From the NCBI GenBank assembly GCA_036244855.1, contig BQKZ01004468.1:6055-20535 (forward strand): a stretch of DNA of 14,481 nt, given 5' to 3'. This stretch comes from Temnopleurus reevesii. Taxonomy: Eukaryota > Echinodermata > Echinoidea > Temnopleuroida > Temnopleuridae. A model generated the notes under the pieces. It made no database searches, was not told the DNA's origin, and was given only the letters and a program-made list of their open reading frames with translations. The translations under genes were made by a program, and so were the position numbers. This document shows, piece after piece, positions 8,336 to 14,481 of the stretch (position 1 is its first letter; every line of letters starts with the position of its first letter).

Positions 8336-8720
8336 TTATGTAGTCAGATACCATCTTGTATATAACATCCACTGTCATTATATGTCTTTTCAAAAATATT
8401 TCAGACACAATTCTAAAGCTTTTTGCAAGCTAAGATTAATTTTTTTTAATGGTATATTCGAGATCATCTATAGGCAAGATAATGTATTACATAGTCATAA
8501 TATACCATCTTTTATACCATCCACTATCGTTAAAGTGTTTTCAAATAAATTTCAGGCACAAAACTTAAAGAGTTTCTGATTTTCTATTTTTACAATTTCA
8601 AAACTTCTTGCAAGCTAAGATTTATTTTTGATATGGAATATTCTCATCTCTTGGCAAGATAATGTATTACATAGTCATATACCATCTTTTATACCATCTA
8701 CTATTTTGATATGATTTTTC
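8336..8720 (+). repeat. Tandem repeat array, about 180-bp units
   Basis: CAAGATAATGTATTACATAGTCAT occurs at 8475 and 8655, a period of 180 bp. CTTGCAAGCTAAGATT, ATACCATC and TTTCAGxCACAA recur in step. A first unit begins at the MITE edge with TTATGTAGTCAGATACCATC, giving two full or nearly full units and one partial unit. The array ends about 30 bp before the second micro-exon. Confidence 0.8.
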
Positions 8721-8753
8721 TAACATACATGTGTATATTTCTAATAACACCAG

Positions 8754-8792
8754 AGTCCATTACAACTCAAGGATTAACAACTATAGCCGCAG
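8754..8792 (+). CDS. Ig-superfamily gene, 39-nt micro-exon encoding Thr-rich stalk
   Basis: The acceptor is ATTTCTAATAACACCAG and the donor is GCAG|GTGAGG. Choosing the AG at 8752-8753 gives 39 nt, phase 1 at both ends. The alternative AG two bases later would break the frame. Joined to the 27-nt micro-exon it forms a GAG codon and reads SITTQGLTTIAA, extending the Thr-rich stalk. The last base starts the next codon, so at least one more exon lies beyond. I found none with good support in 8793-14481. As with the other micro-exon, the support is splice sites, phase and composition, not homology. Confidence 0.65.
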
Positions 8793-8878
8793 GTGAGGGT
8801 TCTGTTTTTTTCTTCTTTTTCTTGAGTTCAAATCTCAAGCCAATTCTAATTACTTTTTCTGTATTGAATTCAGTTAAA

Positions 8879-9060
8879 AGTTGAAATATTTTTGAAATAT
8901 CTATTTGAGTATTGAAATATATTTTTGAATGTTGAAATATTTTTTTTAGTATTGAAATTGTTTTGGGTATTGAAATATTGTTTTGAGTTTTGAAACATTT
9001 TTCTGGAGAATTGAAATATTTTTTTAGTATTGATAAATTTTGTTGAGAATTGAAATTGAG
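8879..9060 (+). repeat. AT-rich minisatellite, about 20-bp unit
   Basis: About nine degenerate units of a TTTTTGAGTATTGAAATAT type repeat occur, with ATTGAAAT cores spaced roughly 19-22 bp apart. Minus-strand open frames over it (8767-9063 and 8870-9097), rich in Asn, Lys, Ile and Phe, are the repeat translated and not proteins. Confidence 0.85.
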
Positions 9061-9681
9061 CACAGTTATGCTCCCGAGTTTTGTTTACCGGTATCAAGAT
9101 TTTTGTGCATTACATAATGATATTTTAGGCACATGAGAGAAAGAAATTCCTAGCATGACATGTTGATGTAAGAATGATATAATGAAAGAGTACAAAAGTA
9201 CAAAATACATTAAACAAAATGTTAAGTAGGTGGTATGGAGTTATCCCAAAAATGGAAATGGGTAGCCGTAGGTATCAAACTCAAAGTTATTTCTGTATGG
9301 CTTATTCATCTCCCATGGAGTCAATTTTTTTTTGTAATCAGGAATTAGCTGTACTTGTATAGAATCCTTGCATGAAATAATTTCCAAGATTGATTTTGAG
9401 TCCTTTTTTAATAATTATTTTGAATATCAGCCTTTGTATGAAATATTCATTATTCAGTTTAGGGTTGGAAAAAAGTTTCTAAATTTTAAATGCAATATGC
9501 AAATTTTTATTGATTCATACTTTGATAGGAAGTTAGAGCCATTTTGCATTAGATTGCATATTAACATTATCACATGGTGTGTTCACACTGACATTGAGTT
9601 TTTATTAACCCGGATCTAACTTCAAGACTTGCTTGACTGACATACATAGAAGCTACCAATGATTTTTTTTTGCACCTTTTC

Positions 9682-10116
9682 CAGAGATGCCAACCGTTCC
9701 GGAAAATGCAGAAGGTCAAAATTTGAATTTGATTACCAACAGTTGAACCAAAGTGAGAGCAAATATGACAACAATAACCAGGGAGATTGGATTTTTTTTT
9801 TTTAAAGATCTCTCTCCCTGCAATACTATGAAAGCGATTATATTTTAACGAATTCACTGAATTTCAGACATATTTACATGTTAGCGGGTTGTTATTTTCA
9901 CGTTTTGAAAGATTATTTTCCAGGATTTAGTGGGCATAATGTTATGGATGAGAATTTTAGCAAATTCATGGTCACAAAATTTGCATTGATATTAAAACCT
10001 CAGCAAAAATTTCAGCTTTTACAGTAACCATGCTCTCAGCCATTCACTTGTAATGAAAGCTGTGAATTCGTATGAATATACACCTCATGCATATTCTGGA
10101 ACATTGGGCATCTCTG
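9682..10116. mobile_element. MITE-like element with about 33-bp terminal inverted repeats
   Basis: The left end CAGAGATGCCAACCGTTCCG (continuing GAAAATGCAGAAGG) is matched by the reverse complement of the right end, CAGAGATGCCCAATGTTCCA (continuing GAATATGCATGAGG). The match covers about 33 bp with few differences. A small internal hairpin (CAGGGAGA/TCTCCCTG) lies near 9780-9822. No transposase frame is present. The right half contains the second copy of dispersed repeat R1, so R1 may be part of this element family or an insertion in it. Target-site duplication is not clear. Confidence 0.75.
9845..10027 (+). repeat. Dispersed repeat R1, copy 2
   Basis: It shares with 985-1160 the ordered blocks ATTCACTGAATTTCAG, ACATATTTACA and, at the end, AATTTCAGCTTTTACA. 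Its middle part, GCGGGTTGTTATTTTCACGTTTTGA, is also similar to 12613-12640 (GTGTTGTTATCTTCATATTTTGA), which may be a third partial copy. Confidence 0.6.
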
Positions 10117-10608
10117 CTTATCCATTATTAAAACTTGCATGTTTTTTAAACTAATGACATCCATAGCTTCCATAAAGTACATTCAATGAGTACATTACAG
10201 GACATTCACAAACAACCATTACAAATGATAAGGAATTTACCACATTTGTGTAGTTAGAACAAGATGAATATTGTCAGTTGATGAAGCTGAATTTAGCATC
10301 TATCGCAACTTCTACTTTAGATAAAGTCACATAATATGTTGGAGCTTGCCACAGGTTTCCTGACCAAGCAACATTGCTGACTGAATATTTGAGAAAAGAT
10401 ATTTGCCATAAAGCATTGTGATGTAATAATCCATGAAGTACTAGGAGAAACATCAGACTGTACCCAGTGATTCAAAACCAGCCAAAGGGAACTTTTCGAG
10501 GGGATAGTAGTTTCTTTGATAATTTTACAAACCCATGAATGTATATCCTTACCGTAAGCTTAACACTTTAAATGACACATGGTTTTGGTAGTGTTGTTAA
10601 ACTTTAAA

Positions 10609-10640
10609 CCATCAATTAATCAATTAATCAATCAATCATT
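10609..10640 (+). repeat. ATCAATTA-type short tandem repeat
   Basis: The run CATCAATTAATCAATTAATC, continuing AATCAATCATTA, is a short low-complexity tandem repeat of ATCA and ATTA units. Confidence 0.8.
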
Positions 10641-11440
10641 AAATACCGGCCAAGTATGAATTTATGGATGCTCCCAAGATTTGGGCAGCTTGCATCAGGT
10701 GTTCCCATTTTTTGTGAACCATTTTCTCTCTGCTCCCCAAGCGCTTGCATCTCTAGCTATATCTGGCATGTTCAGGATTGTCAACTGCTACTCTTCTGGA
10801 GTATGAATTGACTTGATTTCCTTAGGAGATACAGGCCTAATAGTTGATGGAAACAATAACATTTGTGGTATAGCATTATACTCATCTTTTTTTTAAAGAG
10901 AGTTTTCAAGGAACATTGATGTAACTTTGAAAGTTTTTTAAAAGAATAAACATAGAATGTGAACAAATTTATGGCTGAAATTGAAATAATCAATGCGAAA
11001 TATTTATACATGTACAGATGAGATGAAATGCCCTTTTTCAAACTCAAATTTACAGGTTTTAACCCCTGAAAATACCGTAATTTCCAAGATTTGGAACCTT
11101 GCATACTAGGAAACAGTCCCTTGTGGATCCATACCTTTCAATCCTTTCATGCGCAAAGCAGCGCATGTAATTCAAGCTTCATTTCTTCCGTGTACTAAAG
11201 GTAACATACATTTGTTACAACAAATACAGAAAGGTATTTCCTTGTTTGACTTGCTGTAATGTTACCTAAATATAACAATGCGTACAAACATAATAGTCTG
11301 TAAACGCAAACCCATTAATATGGGGGTTTATCTCCTCCCTCCTGCCACATAGTAATCAGTCAAGTGTTATAATACCTAGACATGATTTTTTTGCAATTAT
11401 GCAATGCAATTTTACTTTTAAATAGAAAAAAATGTCTGAA

Positions 11441-11478
11441 AGTGCTATTTAGATTTTTGCAAGTGCTGAAATAGCACT
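11441..11478. repeat. 10-bp perfect inverted repeat
   Basis: AGTGCTATTT at 11441-11450 is the reverse complement of AAATAGCACT at 11469-11478, with an 18-nt loop. Further AGTGC, AGTGTTA and TAGCACT words continue to about 11560, so the hairpin is part of a short region of repeated, self-complementary words. Confidence 0.65.
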
Positions 11479-11666
11479 AAAAGTGTTAGTTAATGTGCAC
11501 TATGAGTGTCTATAGCCTAAAAGTATAGGAAGATAAACACTTTGAGTGTTTAGCACTGGCGTGTTTACATTACAATAAAGTGCAATATGATTTGGGATGT
11601 CTAGCATATCTTGTAGTCTACCAAATTAGGCAAAATGTGGGAACCTCTGCTAGATTGGTACTACCG

Positions 11667-12053
11667 ACGAGTCCGACAGCCCACGAGTCCGACAGCCCAC
11701 AAGTCCGACAGCTTACGAGGCCGACATTTTGAATAATTGGTGCACGAAATAGACATTACATAAAAACGGATTAGAGTCAGACAACTCTTTAATCCGACAA
11801 AATTATGAAAACGCACATGATTACGACCGAACACAAATTTTGCAAATTGAGACCGACTCTGGTCTATTAGTCCGACAGCACTATATTTACGTTAGTCGGT
11901 CTTGTAGGTCTGTTTGCGTGCTGTCGGGCTCAAAGCAAATACTTTGTAAGTGTCGATCTTGCGAGCGTGAAAGTAAAAATGTCTAGCTCGAACCTCATTT
12001 TGAAAATTGTCAATGTAGTAGGCTTATATTCATTTCTATCGGACTCGTGGGAT
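11667..12053. mobile_element. Foldback element built on a 16-bp CpG-rich motif
   Basis: The left end has four consecutive copies, at exact 16-bp spacing (11667, 11683, 11699, 11715), of ACGAGTCCGACAGCCC and close variants. The right end carries TCGGACTCGTGGG (12039-12051), the exact reverse complement of CCCACGAGTCCGA at 11680-11692. Inside, GTCCGACAGCAC (11870-11881) and GTGCTGTCGGGC (11918-11929) form a 12-bp stem with one G-U type pair. Isolated TCCGACA and CCGACTC words are scattered between. There is no open frame of note. The CpG-rich motif stands out from the AT-rich intron. I know no family name for it. Confidence 0.7.
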
Positions 12054-12674
12054 GCTCCCCTGCTAGATATCCATTCCAGACCTAATTAAACTAATGAAGA
12101 CTAAATAACCTGCTTGTTTGGGTTCTGTGGTTGAAGACTAATTCATCATCATTTACCACAATACCAACCAATTGATCAGCATGACAATAGAAGTCTGTAT
12201 ATCATGGTACAAAGGTCATTGTCATAGACAACTGACTGTGTGAAGTTGCTATTGATCTGCTTTTAGTTGTAGACATTTACACAGTATCAATATACTGGAT
12301 CTTTATGATATATTTGCATCATTCATTGTATTGGCCAAGTGGAAAAACAATATCATACAGGGAATGATTTTACTTCTCATATTTTATGAGCGGTTTTAGA
12401 TGTTCATGACATATTTCCAACACTTTACTGTACAGTTCTATGTGAAAAAAAATGCTTAACAAAGCATCTTTTATATAGCAATCCTGCTAAAATGCAAAGC
12501 AAATTGCTATTTAATACCAGGAAAATTATTCCCTATCATACTGTATTTTTAAGCCAATATTTTAGCGTACAGATATTTTCATGATTTTTTTTACCAGTTT
12601 GACACATTCGCGTGTTGTTATCTTCATATTTTGACAGGGTTTGGAAACAGAAGAATGTGCCATACACAAAGTGG

Positions 12675-12723
12675 CAATTTTTGTGAGATCTATATAATAG
12701 ATCTATAGATCTCACAAAAATTG
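12675..12723. repeat. Perfect 19-bp inverted repeat (hairpin)
   Basis: CAATTTTTGTGAGATCTAT at 12675-12693 is the exact reverse complement of ATAGATCTCACAAAAATTG at 12705-12723, with an 11-nt loop. A transcript through it would fold into a 19-bp stem. It is followed by a short direct repeat, GACCGAAAAAT AGACCGAAAAAT. It could be a young palindrome from a mobile element, or a small hairpin RNA, though the stem is shorter than in usual animal microRNA precursors. Confidence 0.85.
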
Positions 12724-12904
12724 ACCGAAAAATAGACCGAAAAATTCAAGAATGTAAAACCACTGCAACAATTTCAGTTTCTTTAGTAATGTAACAAATA
12801 TGAATCCTTTTCTGATGAGAACAAAGTGTTTATCCCTTCTAATATACCCTGTTTTGCTGAATTGAAGAAAAAAATTGTCCCAAAATAGCTTACTTGTAAT
12901 GTTA

Positions 12905-13047
12905 TATTCATGCTGATAACATGAGGAAGTGACATTAAATCACATTTTTCATTTACGACCTACGGATAACAACCAGTTTGTTAATCATTTGGTGATGTCA
13001 AGTGCTTTTTTGGCTGGGGATGACACTTCCTTGTTTTAACATGAATA
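12905..13047. repeat. Imperfect inverted repeat, about 28-bp arms
   Basis: TATTCATGCTGATAACATGA, continuing GGAAGTGACAT (12905-12935), pairs with the reverse complement of ATGACACTTCCTTGTTTTAA, continuing CATGAATA (13020-13047). There is one small gap and a few mismatches. It may be a worn foldback element of about 145 bp. Confidence 0.55.
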
Positions 13048-14062
13048 TTTTTATTGGAGGTGTGACATTTTCATGAGGCTTTTTTTAATAGTGGTTTTGA
13101 AAGGGCACTTCAGGTTTAATAAATAAAGTGCAATCTAATGGATGCTTGTACATTAAATTCACTGACGTTTTGGGGAATTTTTATCTGTAAAACACCACTT
13201 GAAACCCGTCAAGAACAATGAGATGAAAACAGGAACTTTTTAAAATTTCCTCAAAGTTCTATAAATAAATCACAGCTTGTTTATCTGATTTCTCTTCATT
13301 TAATAAGAGCGTGGCTATTTTATGGGTGGGGTCCCCTTTTGATATAGGGCGTAATTTTTAGATGTCATGATCTTGGATTAAAATGTGAGACTGATTCCAT
13401 GGTCCTAAATGAAACCAATTTGGTACAATATGCGGGTTTACTAATATATTCAAATTTATGTGCTTCTTGCTATCAAAAGTAGTTACCTGGTATTTCTTAA
13501 ACCGGTTGATAACAACAAGTCTACAATACTTAGAATCCAGTTTGTAACATTACTTGTTGCTATGATGGGAAAACTTAGGCAAGCTTTAGGGTTGTCAAGA
13601 ACAATCTTTGTGTTAGTGGTGTGTATAAAATTTGAGTCTTCTACCCGCCTATTGAATAAAAGTAGAGTCATCAAACATCAGTCAGACTTCTAAACAAGTG
13701 AATACTTGGTGAAAAAAGAACTTATGAACTGTGCAGGCCAGAATATTTGGTTACACATCGCTATTAATGCTTTAATACAACATTGGATATTGCCCAATGA
13801 TCCCTCTGTCATCCCATTGGTATTGGCTTTATAGCAATAGCAGATAACAACAAATTCTGAATTGCTTTGAATACAAACACGTCCATGTCTTTTAGAAACA
13901 AATATTTAAAATTGGAAATGCGGATAGATTTCCAGATATCCTCAGGGGATCTGATAGAAAATTTTTAAACATTTACACAAAATAATACCTTGCAACACAT
14001 CAGAAAAGGAGAGGCTGAGAGAATATTGCAATTATTATTTATCTAATCATGTACAGTGCTAG

Positions 14063-14187
14063 TCACAATTCTTTGTTTCAATACCTGTTGTCACTATTAA
14101 GCTCAGAATAATTGATATGGTCCGGTTATTCCACTATGCTCCCATTGCTTCATAGTGATAACAGGTAAGCAACGATTACTGACTTGC
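14063..14187 (-). repeat. Foldback MITE family F2, copy 2
   Basis: TACCTGTTGTCACTAT (14082-14097) and ATAGTGATAACAGGTA (14152-14167) are inverted arms matching at 15 of 16 bases. The whole segment, read on the minus strand, aligns with 3609-3735, including the core GGACCATATC. Confidence 0.75.
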
Positions 14188-14337
14188 ACTATATTTGATG
14201 ATTGAATATATGTAAAATTCAATCAATTGAATTTATTTTGATGCATTATATTGTCATCTGGGATAGTGGTTCTAAACAATATACTGTTTATCCTGTACAT
14301 GTAGATATGCTACATGGAGGGAAAGCTCAAATTCATT

Positions 14338-14481
14338 AAAGGGGAACTACACTCAGACATTGAATTGCTATAATTAAATGAAGAAAAATAAGATGAACAA
14401 ACTGAAAATTTGAGCAAAATCGGACAATCCATTCAAAAGTTATGAATTTTCAAAGTTTTGATTTACACCCCTCATGGGCTC
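14338..14481 (+). repeat. Dispersed repeat R2, copy 3, cut by the window edge
   Basis: GGGGAACTACACTCAGACAT leads into AAGATGAACAAACTGAAAAT, then GAGCAAAATCGGACAATCCA, then TTATGAATTTTCAAAGTTTTG. The last three blocks recur at 4185-4277 (plus) and 4588-4673 (minus). This copy is the longest and continues past the end of the window. Confidence 0.7.

Larger units (their letters stand above)
6472..8753 (+). other. Intron 3 (micro-exon 1 to micro-exon 2)
   Basis: The intron runs from GTATGT to an acceptor ending CTAATAACACCAG. 6550-7800 shows no gene or strong repeat, only a short TTTCAAA-type run near 6580-6607, a 9-bp inverted repeat (ACAATTATA/TATAATTGT, 6981-7015) and TACATGTA motifs at 7386 and 7519. 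From about 7820 onward it is an old tandem repeat array with a MITE inserted in it. The open frames in this interval have no domain features. Confidence 0.65.
8793..14481 (+). other. Downstream intron to the end of the window
   Basis: This follows the donor GTGAGG at 8793 and shows no convincing further exon, membrane segment, stop codon region or polyadenylation context. The next exon is probably to the right. It contains the minisatellite, MITE and foldback elements listed separately. 10120-11440 holds only a short ATCAATTA run (10609-10640), a TACATGTA motif and small hairpins. 13080-14060 shows nothing I recognise; overlapping plus and minus frames at 13460-13693 have no features of a protein family. 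Confidence 0.55.

Noticed and set aside
8821..8839. CTTGAGTTCAAATCTCAAG, which resembles a tRNA T-arm
   Set aside because: No acceptor, D or anticodon arms can be placed around it; it is only a 6-bp hairpin.
8767..9097. Two overlapping minus-strand open frames of 98 and 75 codons
   Set aside because: They are translations of the AT-rich minisatellite, with repetitive Asn, Lys, Ile and Phe and no domain.
9684..9713. A 30-nt phase 1-1 micro-exon reading MPTVPENAE, with a good pyrimidine tract
   Set aside because: The whole segment is the left terminal inverted repeat of the MITE at 9682-10116, and the donor (GTCAAA) is weak.
10829..10870. A 42-nt phase 1-1 segment between CCTTAG and GTATAG, reading DTGLIVDGNNNIC
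   Set aside because: The donor is poor, the composition does not match the stalk, and nothing follows it. Such segments arise by chance in kilobases of intron.
10781..11104. Minus-strand open frame of 107 codons
   Set aside because: It is the longest minus frame after 4687-5019, but it has no recognisable family, low-complexity Lys/Leu/Ser content and lies in intron. It is consistent with chance.
11664..11760. CCGACGAGTCC followed by CACGAAATAGAC, reminiscent of a hammerhead ribozyme core
   Set aside because: The required CUGANGA core reads CCGACGA here, the spacing to GAAA is wrong and no stem II closes correctly. The words belong to the 16-bp tandem motif.

Overview
The window looks like intronic genomic DNA from a marine invertebrate. 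An echinoderm, probably sea-urchin-like, is my best guess, but nothing in the window fixes the taxon. The reasons are AT-rich introns with GT..AG splice sites, dense short interspersed repeats and MITEs, abundant TACATGTA motifs, and immunoglobulin-domain exons of the kind expanded in these animals. There are no bacterial-style genes, operons, rRNA or tRNA genes.

The only gene I can support is a plus-strand Ig-superfamily gene that enters from the left and runs out to the right. Its recognisable exons are 556-882 (Ig domain A), 1406-1678 (Ig domain B), 6445-6471 (27-nt Thr/Pro micro-exon) and 8754-8792 (39-nt Thr-rich micro-exon). All four begin and end in phase 1 and have lengths divisible by three, so each is a symmetric cassette that could be skipped or duplicated without a frameshift. 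Joined, they encode two extracellular Ig folds followed by a short Thr/Pro/Ser-rich stalk, as in a cell-surface or secreted adhesion or immune-type protein. I found no signal peptide, membrane segment, promoter or terminal exon with confidence. Two low-confidence candidates (4836-4865 and 4935-5050) could form an alternative 3' end.

The rest is intron, much of it derived from small mobile elements. 1-555 is an unclassified repeat ending in C10A10. The first intron carries one copy of a dispersed repeat. Intron 2 (1679-6444) holds foldback elements near 1829-2122, 3250-3565 and 3609-3735, a 150-bp polypurine tract, an inverted repeat pair (4185/4673), a GC-rich island and a TA-flanked MITE at 5835-6022. 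Intron 3 (6472-8753) holds a tandem array of about 180-bp units with a second TA-flanked MITE (8162-8335) inserted in it, plus an N flanked by identical 45-bp copies that is probably an assembly fault. The last intron (8793 onward) holds a 20-bp minisatellite, a 435-bp MITE with terminal inverted repeats, a foldback element built on a 16-bp CpG-rich motif (11667-12053), a perfect 19-bp hairpin (12675-12723), and second copies of repeats already seen in intron 2.

No clearly new biological system is evident. The most unusual points are the run of symmetric phase-1 micro-exons, the 16-bp-motif foldback element, the nested MITE and the perfect hairpin.
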